From: Acidobacteriaceae bacterium
GTDB taxonomy: Bacteria; Acidobacteriota; Terriglobia; Terriglobales; Acidobacteriaceae
Length of the DNA: 5,838 bases
Reading direction: 5' to 3'
Assembly (NCBI GenBank): GCA_030040395.1
Contig: JASHTU010000136.1
Span: forward strand, 1 to 5,838
Part shown: positions 1-5,838 of the stretch, in pieces
How positions within the stretch are numbered: the stretch's first letter is position 1
Layout: every line of letters begins with the position of its first letter
The notes under the pieces: generated by a model
The model's input: only the letters and a program-made list of their open reading frames with translations
The model's database searches: none
What the model was told of the DNA's origin: nothing
Made by a program: the position numbers and the translations under genes

Positions 1-455
1 GCGTGGATCTCGCCGCCGGCGGCCGCGTCTTCCTTTGGGATGCAATGGCTTGTGGGCGCGTAGCACGTGAGGAGCGCTGGAGATTCCGCGAAATCGTTTC
101 CGGGATCGAGGTCTTGGTCCGCGGGAAACCGGTCTGGCTTACTCGGACGAAAATCAACCCCCACACCCTGGCTCCCGAACAGACTGGCGTTGCTGAATCC
201 TATGCATACAGCGGATCGCTGGCGATCCTTGCTGACAGCTACACGCGGTGGCCGCGGTTGATTGCGGAGATGAACGCACAGTTTGCAGCCTTTCCCGAGG
301 TGCACGGTGGGGTTAGCAAGTTGGCGGGGGATGGCTGCCTGGTTCGCTTGCTGGTAAATTCCGCCGTCGACCTGACCGGGTTGAAATCTCTGTTGTGGGC
401 CGTTGCTCGCGCGCTAGTGCTGGATCTGCCCGCATTTGAATCGAGAAAGTACTGA
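1..455 (+). CDS. ureD: Urease accessory protein UreD/UreH, C-terminal part (5' end outside window)
   Basis: UreD is the scaffold protein that, with UreF and UreG, binds apo-urease in the cytoplasm and assists nickel insertion into the active site. About 150 residues are visible, roughly the second half of a family that is usually around 270 residues long, so the gene begins left of the window; the GTG at position 3 is an internal codon of an open frame, not a convincing start. Family-like features are the segment DAMACGRVAREERWRF, matching the conserved 'GR-A-GE-F' element of UreD, a following beta-rich stretch with SYAYSGSLAIL, and the end LVRLLVNSAVDLTGLKSLLWAVARALV, matching the typical 'glvvRllg...W...R' C-terminus. 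The usual final PRIW is replaced by PAFESRKY. In urease operons ureD is often at one end, which fits the converging gene downstream. The assignment rests on pattern recognition only. Confidence 0.75.
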   Translation, partial: VDLAAGGRVFLWDAMACGRVAREERWRFREIVSGIEVLVRGKPVWLTRTKINPHTLAPEQTGVAESYAYSGSLAILADSYTRWPRLIAEMNAQFAAFPEVHGGVSKLAGDGCLVRLLVNSAVDLTGLKSLLWAVARALVLDLPAFESRKY

Positions 456-541
456 CCGGGCGCCGTGAACGGAGATGGTTTGAATCTTGCCGCATGAGGA
501 AGTAGAATCGCCGCGCGCGCAGGAGCCTGGAGTGAATTGGA

Positions 542-565
542 GTGCGCTTTCATTGCACCTTTTTT
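542..565 (+). terminator. Possible weak rho-independent terminator after ureD
   Basis: A short stem GTGC (542-545) and GCAC (555-558) with a 9-base loop is followed directly by CTTTTTT (559-565). Extra pairing of G540 with C559 is possible if A541 is bulged out. The T run is good but the stem is very short, and it lies about 90 bases after the ureD stop, so this is only a candidate. Confidence 0.25.
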
Positions 566-570
566 CGCTT

Positions 571-614
571 GGACGACGGTAGAACGGCGCGACAGAGAAA
601 AGGCGCTGTCGTCC
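571..614. repeat. Inverted repeat in convergent gap, possible terminator hairpin
   Basis: GGACGAC (571-577) is the exact reverse complement of GTCGTCC (608-614). Three further pairs, two of them G-U wobbles, extend the stem to about 10 base pairs around a 24-base loop. Downstream on the plus strand comes TTCCTCTTTG, which is pyrimidine-rich but not a clean T run. Its place between two converging genes suits a transcription stop. Confidence 0.3.
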
Positions 615-654
615 TTCCTCTTTGCCCACGCATGTGTCTATGCTGTCAATCGGG

Positions 655-1636
655 TCATGCGGGCGGCAACTGCCGGCACATGCTGTCCAGCCGCTGCGTC
701 GGCTCGGGTTTCAAGGGCGGAAACATCAAGTGGCGCGCATTGAGAATCTGGTAGGGAAGCGGTCCGCCGTCCCCGCGTCCGACGCCGGGGTCCACTGCGT
801 AGGCGGGATTCTTTTCCACCTTCGCCAGCGACGCGAAGCGGAAGCCCTGCCGGTGGAGCAGATCGAGCAGGCTGGGCAGCATCAGCGTGGTGAAGGCGGT
901 CTCGTGCAGCAAAAGCACCTTGGGAACCTCGTGCCCAAAGGCAATGAACTCCTCTTCGCGCCCCACGCGGATGAACCGGGTCGCATTGTCGATATAGCTC
1001 TGCTTCAGCCAGGCGACGCCCGCTGCGTCGTGTTGGGCAAGGCAGCGGCCGTAGGGGTCGCTCCAGTCATCATCTTCAAAGTTCAGCGTGACCGCGGCGA
1101 TGCGATAGCCATCTTCCCGAAGCCAGGTCCGAACCTCATCCCGTTTGCCTGGAGTGTCGCCTTCCTCAAGATACGGATAGCGGACCAGCGCCAATCGCGC
1201 TTGTCCGCGTATTGGCGCAATGCCGGTTCGTCGAGCTCTATCTGGCGCTCGAAAGAAGCCGCGGAGTCGCTGTTGAGCGAAGGATGCGACCAGGTGTGGT
1301 TGCCGATTTTCATGCCCGCAGCAACCCACACGCGCAGCGCCTGCTGGGTGTCGGGATCGCCCCGAAGATCATCGGCGGTCACAAACCTGTAGACGCCAGT
1401 AATGTGGTGGCCATGAGCTCGGCCGCCAGGGTCGAGGCGATCCTGGTGCGCGTATCGTCAGGGGACAGGCCGCCGGCTGCCGGCAGATCGTCAAAGGTGA
1501 GCGCAACTGTGGGATGAGGTTTTAGAGGCGGAAGCGGCGGCGCCGTTCGCCGCCCGGCCGGCGTTCCCATCGCGCCCAAAACAAACACCATTCCACACAC
1601 CAGCCAACGACACTCAATGCAGCGATTCTCTCGCAT
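655..1636 (-). pseudogene. Secreted polysaccharide (NodB-type) deacetylase, broken by two frameshifts
   Basis: Three overlapping minus-strand frames together give one carbohydrate esterase of the NodB/polysaccharide deacetylase fold, which removes N- or O-acetyl groups from cell-wall or extracellular glycans using a divalent metal. From ATG 1636 the product has a basic-hydrophobic signal peptide (about residues 1-28) and motif 1 TFDDLP (catalytic and metal Asp, about 48-52). After the first break come GNHTWSHP (motif 2, two metal-binding His) and DWRW. After the second break come RYPYLEEGDT (motif 3), NFEDDDW (motif 4) and VLLLHET (motif 5). Restoring one G beside 1409-1410 gives ELMA-HHITGVYRFVTADD, and restoring one A beside 1184 gives DWRW-FRYPYLEE; the joined frame is then 327 residues, a normal length. 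Both losses are one-base shortenings of G or A runs, so either recent gene decay or sequencing error could explain them. An in-frame TTG at 1654 is an alternative start. It lies 148 bases downstream of the GGT-like gene on the same strand. Confidence 0.85.
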
Positions 1637-1784
1637 ACTCCGGCATTGTCCCAAAGCGTCACGAGCGGCAACTCCTGTTGTAAACCAGAGGCGTCGCCCT
1701 CACCAGGCGATTTGAGTGAGACCACGGCCAAATAGACCTGCAGGCGAAGCGATCGGATTGCTGTTTTACCGCGCCACCTCTCGA

Positions 1785-3620
1785 CTAGAAAGGCGTCATC
1801 TCCGGCGCTGCCTGGCCGTCTGTGCGCGGATCGGTGGCCCCGAAGTTTACGCCAAGCTTGTCGTCGTGTTCCACGGCGTTGCCTTTGCCCATCACCAGCG
1901 AATACCTCGGCACTAAAGTGATCTGATGTCCCTGAATGAAGAGCTGTTCAAGAGTTCCCACGGGGTAGCCGTCCTCAAGGTAGACGCCGCAGCCACTGTT
2001 GCTCTCGTTGAAGCGGGGAGCATCGAGCGCCGCCTGAATATTCATGCCGAAGTCGACGATGTTGGCTGCGAATTGGGCATGCGCCTGCGCCTGATTGAAA
2101 CCAGATTGGATGCCAAAGGCAATTGATACGCTGCCCTTCTGCATGAAAGCGGGGATAATAGTGTGCAGGGGGCGCTTGTGCGGCCCCACCGAGTTCGGTT
2201 GTCCGGGCGTCAGCGTGAAGGCGCTGCCGCGGTTCTGCAGAACGAAGCCCATACCTTTCGGCACTAAACCGGAACCGAAGTTTCCGGCGTTGCTCTGGAT
2301 CAGCGAGACCTCATCGCCATCGCGGTCGACTACCGCCAGGTAAGTCGTGTCGCTCTGCAGTTTGTTCAGTTGATCGTTGAGCACGGAAGGCAGAACTCTG
2401 CAGTTGGCGCGCGCCCCGATCAACTTTGCTCGTTCGTCGCCAAGGCTCTTCGAAATCAGTTGCGCCGTAGGAACAAAGTTAGTCCGCGGGTCGCCAACGT
2501 AGTACAGCATGTCGGCGTAAGCCAGCGACTTGGCCTCCATCTCCACGTGCAAGGTGCGGGGATCGTCGTGTCCCCACTCCTTGAGCGGAAAATGCTCCAT
2601 GATGTTCAACATGGAAAGCGCCGCCACGCCCTGGGTGTTGGGCGGGATCTCATAAACGGTCCAGCCGTGATACGTCGTCGAGACTGGCGTAACCCATTCC
2701 GGCTGATAATCCGCGAGGTCGGCCGCCGTCATAACGCCGCCCTCTTCTTGCGAAGTCTCGAGGATCGCCTTGGCAATCTCCCCTTTGTAGAACGCGTCCC
2801 GCCCCTGCTCCCCAATCAGGCGCAGCGTGCGCGCAATATCGGAGTTTTTGAAGAGCTGTCCCAAGTGGACATAGCTTCCATTGGGCAGAAAAACTCGCGC
2901 GAACTCTGGCTGATCGGCAAAGGGTATCCCGTACTTTTCCCACTCCACGGAATTGGCTTCCGATACCGGGAAACCATTTTCCGCCAGCGCTTCGGCGGAC
3001 TTCAGATCTTCAGCGAGAGACAATTTTCCAAAGCGGTCATGCAGAGCTTGCCAGCCCGCCACCACGCCCGGCACGGTCACCGACCAGATGCCGCGCAGCC
3101 GGGTAATGTGTCTGTCTTTAAATGTCTCCGGCGTCCACCCTGCGGGCGACCATCCGCTGGCGTTGATCGCATAGAGCTTCTTGCCCTTGTTATCCCAGTA
3201 GATGGCGAACAGGTCGCCGCCCACGCCATTCATGCTTGGCTCAACCACGCCCACGGCCGCATTGGCTGCGATCGCCGCGTCGATCGCGTTCCCGCCTTTG
3301 GCCAGGATCGCCGATCCCGCCACCGAGGCCAGCGTTTGCAGAGTCGCCGTGATCCCGTACTGGGTCACCGTCATCGAGAAGGCATTGTCGCGTCCCGGTT
3401 CCGGCAGCGACGTTCGCATGGCGTGATCAACGGTGATGGACGAGCCTTCTTTGGGCACGTGCTCCGCGCGATTCCCTGTTCCGGCTTCGCGCTGCGCAGC
3501 CGGCGTCTCTGCCTGCGGCGTTGAGGCCCTTTGGTCCTCTTGCGCAATGCTCCCCATCGGCATTATCAAAGCGATCACAACTGCGGCAGACACTCGGCAT
3601 AACCCATTGATACCAGGCAT
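1785..3620 (-). CDS. Secreted gamma-glutamyltransferase-like Ntn hydrolase
   Basis: This is a full-length member (611 residues) of the gamma-glutamyltransferase family, which cleaves itself into large and small chains and then hydrolyses or transfers gamma-glutamyl groups, for instance of glutathione; related members are acylases. Residues 1-27 form a signal peptide ending SIA-QE, so it acts in the periplasm or outside. Residues 28-66 are a Gln/Ala/Glu/Pro-rich linker. Core family elements follow: GGNAIDAAIAAN (109-120), EPSMNGVGGDLFAIYW (127-142), VPGVVAGW (183-190), SDTTYLAVVD (423-432) with predicted nucleophile Thr425 at the self-cleavage point, NFGSGLVP (447-454), RPLHTIIPAF (483-492), NQAQAHAQ (509-516), ALDAPRF (531-537) and FGATDPR (593-599). 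Unusual positions are INASGWSP (152-159), lacking the Arg found in classical GGT, and QSGF (505-508) where GG is usual. ATG 3620 is preferred over GTG 3626 because of ribosome-binding-site spacing. The family is secure; the true substrate is not. Confidence 0.92.
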   Translation of the reverse strand: MPGINGLCRVSAAVVIALIMPMGSIAQEDQRASTPQAETPAAQREAGTGNRAEHVPKEGSSITVDHAMRTSLPEPGRDNAFSMTVTQYGITATLQTLASVAGSAILAKGGNAIDAAIAANAAVGVVEPSMNGVGGDLFAIYWDNKGKKLYAINASGWSPAGWTPETFKDRHITRLRGIWSVTVPGVVAGWQALHDRFGKLSLAEDLKSAEALAENGFPVSEANSVEWEKYGIPFADQPEFARVFLPNGSYVHLGQLFKNSDIARTLRLIGEQGRDAFYKGEIAKAILETSQEEGGVMTAADLADYQPEWVTPVSTTYHGWTVYEIPPNTQGVAALSMLNIMEHFPLKEWGHDDPRTLHVEMEAKSLAYADMLYYVGDPRTNFVPTAQLISKSLGDERAKLIGARANCRVLPSVLNDQLNKLQSDTTYLAVVDRDGDEVSLIQSNAGNFGSGLVPKGMGFVLQNRGSAFTLTPGQPNSVGPHKRPLHTIIPAFMQKGSVSIAFGIQSGFNQAQAHAQFAANIVDFGMNIQAALDAPRFNESNSGCGVYLEDGYPVGTLEQLFIQGHQITLVPRYSLVMGKGNAVEHDDKLGVNFGATDPRTDGQAAPEMTPF

Positions 3621-3628
3621 GAACACTA

Positions 3629-3634
3629 CTCCCT
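3629..3634 (-). promoter_or_regulatory. Ribosome binding site deciding the GGT-like start
   Basis: Read on the minus strand this is AGGGAG, 8 bases before ATG 3620 but only 2 bases before the in-frame GTG at 3626. Normal Shine-Dalgarno spacing therefore supports the ATG as start. Confidence 0.6.
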
Positions 3635-3661
3635 GGATCTTTGTTGGCGCGATCTACCGCC

Positions 3662-3673
3662 GGCGCGCGCGCC
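3662..3673. repeat. Perfect 12-base GC palindrome in the GGT-like gene leader
   Basis: GGCGCGCGCGCC reads the same on both strands; with one mismatch the symmetry extends to 18 bases (3659-3676). It lies about 40 bases upstream of the start codon of the minus-strand gene. It could be a protein-binding site or simply an alternating GC tract in GC-rich DNA. Confidence 0.35.
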
Positions 3674-3789
3674 AGCGGGCTGAGAATTTTATCCTTACCG
3701 GGAATTCAGAAGCTCTAGGAGCCGCCATTTAATATGTGATGATCGAAATAGATCGAGTCCAGCATGAAGCTACAGCCTAAAGTGTCAAC

Positions 3790-3801
3790 AGACATTTGTC
3801 T
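3790..3801. promoter_or_regulatory. Possible operator palindrome AGACA-TT-TGTCT
   Basis: Two perfect 5-base arms flank a 2-base spacer, inside the AT-rich part of the divergent region and next to the minus-strand TTGACA at 3788-3783. Position and symmetry suit a dimeric regulator that could affect either direction, but the regulator is unknown and a 10-base match can occur by chance. Confidence 0.25.
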
Positions 3802-3978
3802 TATGTTTATCTATTTGGAAAAGATAGCTGCATGTGGCGCGGAAAAGTTTGCCGCTTTGTCTCCTCGGCCGGCGCCGGAAGCGAATCGCTGGGCGGGTAC
3901 TGATTCGGCTGTTCTGATGTGAACGCCGGGAACGGGTGAGATCGCTGTGCGTGAACTGGGCTGGACGGAGAGACTGCA

Positions 3979-4815
3979 ATGAAACTCAACTGGCTTATGG
4001 GGCGGGCCGCTTATCCTGCGTTCGGCCTTCCGGTCCTCTGTGTTCTTTTGACCGTGACCATGCCTGGATCGGCGCAGGTTGACGGTCAGGGCGCCGCGAC
4101 CTTTTCGCACAACTGCGCGGTTTGTCATGGAGCCGACGGCAAGGGCAGCGACATGGGCCCGGGAATCGCGACTGCGCCAAGCGTAATTGCCATGTCGGAC
4201 GGGGATTTGCTGGCTGTGCTGCACAACGGCACGGCTGCGGGCATGCCTGCGTTTCTTCAATTCAGCGATCAGCAAGCGCAAAGCGTCGTGAAGTATCTGC
4301 GCCAACTTCAAGGGGTGAAGGGCGCCCTCCCGTCCAGCGGCCAGCCGGCAGGCGATGTGACTGCCGGGAAAGCGATTTTCTTCGGCAAGGGAGGGTGCTC
4401 TCAGTGTCACATGATCAGCGGGCAGGGAGGCTTTCTCGCTCCCGACCTGACCTCGTACGGGCATAGCCGGGACGCGAGCGCCATCTTGCAGGCGATTGTG
4501 AAACCGGATACGCAGTCGCAGCCGGGCTGGCGCGGCGCGGAGGTGCAGACCCGGACGGGAGACAAGATATCCGGAGTGGTGCGCACTGAAGACAATTTGC
4601 AACTGGTGCTGCAAAGCGAGGACGGCCGGTTTCACTTCTTCGAGCGGAATAACTTGGCGGCGGTGAACTACATCGATCATTCTCTGATGCCGGCGGACTA
4701 TGCAAACCGGCTCAGCGTCAAGGAACTGGATGACTTAGTGGCGTATTCAGAGGTTATTGGCAAGAATGCGCCGCCCGAGGCGCCGCCGGCGCGCGGGCGG
4801 CGCGGGGGAGATTAG
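3979..4815 (+). CDS. Secreted diheme cytochrome c with Planctomycete-type heme-binding domain
   Basis: This 278-residue protein is an exported electron carrier. A signal peptide spans about residues 1-32 (hydrophobic core around FGLPVLCVLLTV, cleavage near GSAQ). The first cytochrome c domain has CAVCH (46-50) as heme attachment site and GMPAF with Met89 as likely sixth iron ligand. The second domain carries CSQCH (140-144) followed by GQGGFLAPDLTSYG, AILQAIVKPD, TRTGDKISGVVRTEDN and SLMPADYANRLSVKELDDLVAY with Met237 as likely axial ligand. This order matches the heme-binding domain first defined in Pirellula/Verrucomicrobium-type proteins (TIGR02603, from memory). The tail is Pro, Arg and Gly rich (264-278). 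The start is supported by GGAGAG, 6 bases before the ATG. A PQQ dehydrogenase starts 154 bases downstream on the same strand, so the cytochrome probably accepts its electrons; that pairing is inferred from neighbourhood. Confidence 0.92.
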   Translation: MKLNWLMGRAAYPAFGLPVLCVLLTVTMPGSAQVDGQGAATFSHNCAVCHGADGKGSDMGPGIATAPSVIAMSDGDLLAVLHNGTAAGMPAFLQFSDQQAQSVVKYLRQLQGVKGALPSSGQPAGDVTAGKAIFFGKGGCSQCHMISGQGGFLAPDLTSYGHSRDASAILQAIVKPDTQSQPGWRGAEVQTRTGDKISGVVRTEDNLQLVLQSEDGRFHFFERNNLAAVNYIDHSLMPADYANRLSVKELDDLVAYSEVIGKNAPPEAPPARGRRGGD

Positions 4816-4969
4816 CGAAAGAGAATTTCAAAATGAATAAGTTAGGGCGAATTGAAAACAGCGAGCCCGCGTTTTTTGCCTGGCTCCCGGCGCGACCTGA
4901 CTCGGCTTCTGGTACAGATAGGCCTTTTGCAGCATGGATGAGAACGGAGACAGCGAAGGAAACTAAGCG
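4816..4969 (+). other. Gap between cytochrome c and quinoprotein genes
   Basis: These 154 bases hold an imperfect stem GAGCC (4863-4867) with GGCTC (4882-4886) that encloses a run of six T (4872-4877). Because the T run sits in the loop, it is not a normal terminator. A 52-codon open frame from ATG 4833 is not convincing. Read-through from the cytochrome gene into the next gene is plausible. Confidence 0.45.
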
Positions 4970-5838
4970 ATGGCGAGATTCTGCAAACTGATAAGTGGCT
5001 ATGCGGCGGCCATTCTGCTGGTGGCGGGCGCGATTGCGGCGCAGGCGCGCACAGGTCCCAATGGGCCGGATGCGCAAGGCGCCGCAGCTGCTTCTTTAGG
5101 TGGACTGGAGTTAGGCCTGATCGACGTACAGCAGAACGACCTGCTTCAGAAGCAAGCCATGAATAACTGGATTTCATATAACGGCGACTATACGGGCCGG
5201 CGTTACAGCGGTCTGGATCAGGTGACTCCGGCGAACGTAAGTCATCTGGCGGCGAAGTGGATATTTCATACCCAAAATGCCGGCGTGTTGGAGGTGACGC
5301 CGGTGGTCGTAAACGGGGTAATGTTCATAACAGGCTCGAACGACGCCTATGCGCTGGATGCGCAAACCGGCAGACTGTTGTGGCGCCATGCGCGCGCCGT
5401 CTCAAGCGGCTTGATCGACGATGCATCGGGCCATATCAATCGCGGGGTTGCGGTTCTGGGCGCGCGCGTCTACATGGAGACAGACAACGCGCACTTGCTG
5501 TGCCTGGACGCGCGCTCGGGCAATCTGATCTGGGATCGAGCCTACGCCACAGACAACAGGAACTACGGCGGCGCCGGCGCGCCGCTGATTGTCAAAAATC
5601 TAGTGCTGGTCGGAACTTCCGGCGGCGATGATGGAGTGCGTGGTTTTCTGGCGGCCTTTGACGCCCAGACCGGCAAAGAGGTGTGGCGTTTCTGGACCAT
5701 TCCGGCTCCCGGCGAATTTGGCTCGGAAAGCTGGCCGGGCGACATGTACAAGCATGGCTGCGCCACCACGTGGATGCCGGGAACGTACGATCCTGAGCTG
5801 AACACGCTCTACTGGGGCACGGGCAATCCCTGTCCGGA
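4970..5838 (+). CDS. PQQ-dependent dehydrogenase (quinoprotein, alcohol dehydrogenase-like), N-terminal part
   Basis: The frame is open from ATG 4970 to the window edge (289 codons), so the gene is cut; complete family members are about twice this long. AAGGA (4956-4960) lies 9 bases before the ATG. Residues 1-26 form a signal peptide ending AAQA, so the enzyme is periplasmic. The propeller is marked by three tryptophan-docking repeats, ALDAQTGRLLW (128-138), CLDARSGNLIW (178-188) and AFDAQTGKEVW (229-239). By comparison with methanol dehydrogenase, Glu108, Arg158 in INRG, Trp268 and Asn286 in GTGNP match PQQ or metal-site residues. Two positions differ: the vicinal Cys-Cys before NRG is Ala152-Ser153, and the metal-ligand Glu of GAE-GVRG is Asp220 in GGDDGVRG. 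The catalytic Asp region lies outside the window. Substrate is unknown; alcohols or sugars are typical. The adjacent cytochrome c is the likely electron acceptor. Confidence 0.9.
   Translation, partial: MARFCKLISGYAAAILLVAGAIAAQARTGPNGPDAQGAAAASLGGLELGLIDVQQNDLLQKQAMNNWISYNGDYTGRRYSGLDQVTPANVSHLAAKWIFHTQNAGVLEVTPVVVNGVMFITGSNDAYALDAQTGRLLWRHARAVSSGLIDDASGHINRGVAVLGARVYMETDNAHLLCLDARSGNLIWDRAYATDNRNYGGAGAPLIVKNLVLVGTSGGDDGVRGFLAAFDAQTGKEVWRFWTIPAPGEFGSESWPGDMYKHGCATTWMPGTYDPELNTLYWGTGNPCP

Larger units (their letters stand above)
456..654. other. Convergent intergenic region between ureD and the deacetylase relic
   Basis: About 200 bases separate the stops of two converging genes. No credible coding frame was seen. 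It contains two weak candidate transcription stops, listed separately, and nothing else that I recognise. Confidence 0.6.
3621..3978. promoter_or_regulatory. Divergent intergenic region, likely holding promoters for both flanking operons
   Basis: No credible gene lies in these 358 bases between the minus-strand GGT-like gene and the plus-strand cytochrome gene. The stretch 3786-3830 is markedly more AT-rich than its surroundings. On the minus strand a perfect TTGACA is found at 3788-3783, but the hexamer 17 bases further on (ATGCTG) is a poor -10 box, so no promoter is asserted. On the plus strand no clear sigma-70 pair was found. Two GATCGA copies (3741-3746 and 3751-3756) are exactly 10 bases apart, and short palindromes are listed separately. 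Confidence 0.45.

Noticed and set aside
622..1392. Long plus-strand open frame (256 codons) opposite the deacetylase
   Set aside because: It is antisense to a region with clear deacetylase motifs, its product has no recognisable domain, and long antisense frames are common in GC-rich genes.
1522..1731. Minus-strand frame of 69 codons with AGGAG before an internal GTG, overlapping the deacetylase N-terminus
   Set aside because: The competing frame supplies a plausible signal peptide leading directly into the TFDD motif, whereas this one ends in an Arg-rich tail typical of an out-of-frame reading.
2370..3524. Plus-strand open frame of 384 codons opposite the GGT-like gene
   Set aside because: The minus strand encodes a complete enzyme with many family motifs; the antisense product is Arg/His-rich and resembles no known family.
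3811..4680. Minus-strand open frame of 289 codons opposite the cytochrome c gene
   Set aside because: The plus strand has two CxxCH motifs, a signal peptide and a good ribosome binding site, while the antisense product is Arg/Ser-rich with no recognisable motif.
4863..4886. Possible terminator after the cytochrome c gene
   Set aside because: The six T bases lie inside the loop of the stem instead of after it, so the structure does not match a rho-independent terminator.
4833..4991. 52-codon plus-strand frame between the cytochrome and the quinoprotein, overlapping the quinoprotein start
   Set aside because: It has no convincing ribosome binding site, no recognisable features, and runs out of frame into the better-supported quinoprotein gene.
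1..5838. CRISPR array, tRNA, rRNA, insertion sequence or phage/defence genes
   Set aside because: I saw no spaced direct repeats, no cloverleaf-like segments, no transposase or integrase motifs and no terminal inverted repeats.

Overview
The window reads as a piece of a moderately GC-rich bacterial chromosome. The gene content suggests an acidobacterium or a similar soil bacterium, but this is inference from gene families and no phylogenetic marker is present. The pointers are a secreted PQQ-type quinoprotein next to a diheme cytochrome c with a Planctomycetes/Verrucomicrobia-type heme domain, and a secreted gamma-glutamyltransferase-like protein of the GxNQAQAHAQF kind.

Layout from left to right: (1) 1-455, plus strand, the 3' end of a urease accessory gene (ureD/ureH), whose urease operon would lie left of the window. 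(2) 456-654, a convergent intergenic gap with weak inverted repeats. (3) 655-1636, minus strand, a secreted polysaccharide (NodB-type) deacetylase broken by two single-base deletions near 1410 and 1184; all catalytic motifs remain if the two bases are restored. (4) 1785-3620, minus strand, a full-length secreted gamma-glutamyltransferase-like Ntn hydrolase with altered substrate-binding and oxyanion-hole positions. (5) 3621-3978, a divergent intergenic region containing the most AT-rich stretch of the window and short palindromes, probably holding both promoters. (6) 3979-4815, plus strand, a secreted diheme cytochrome c. (7) 4970-5838, plus strand, the N-terminal half of a secreted PQQ-dependent dehydrogenase that runs off the right edge. 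It is an open frame without any stop.

The right-hand pair forms a plausible periplasmic oxidation module: the quinoprotein would oxidise an alcohol or sugar-like substrate and the cytochrome would take the electrons towards the respiratory chain. The two minus-strand genes are both exported hydrolases and might be co-transcribed, but a gap of about 150 bases and the broken second gene make that uncertain. No tRNA, rRNA, CRISPR array, insertion sequence, phage gene or defence system was recognised. I did not find a clearly new biological system; the points most worth checking are the double frameshift, the unusual active-site residues of the GGT-like enzyme, and the Glu-to-Asp metal-ligand change in the quinoprotein.
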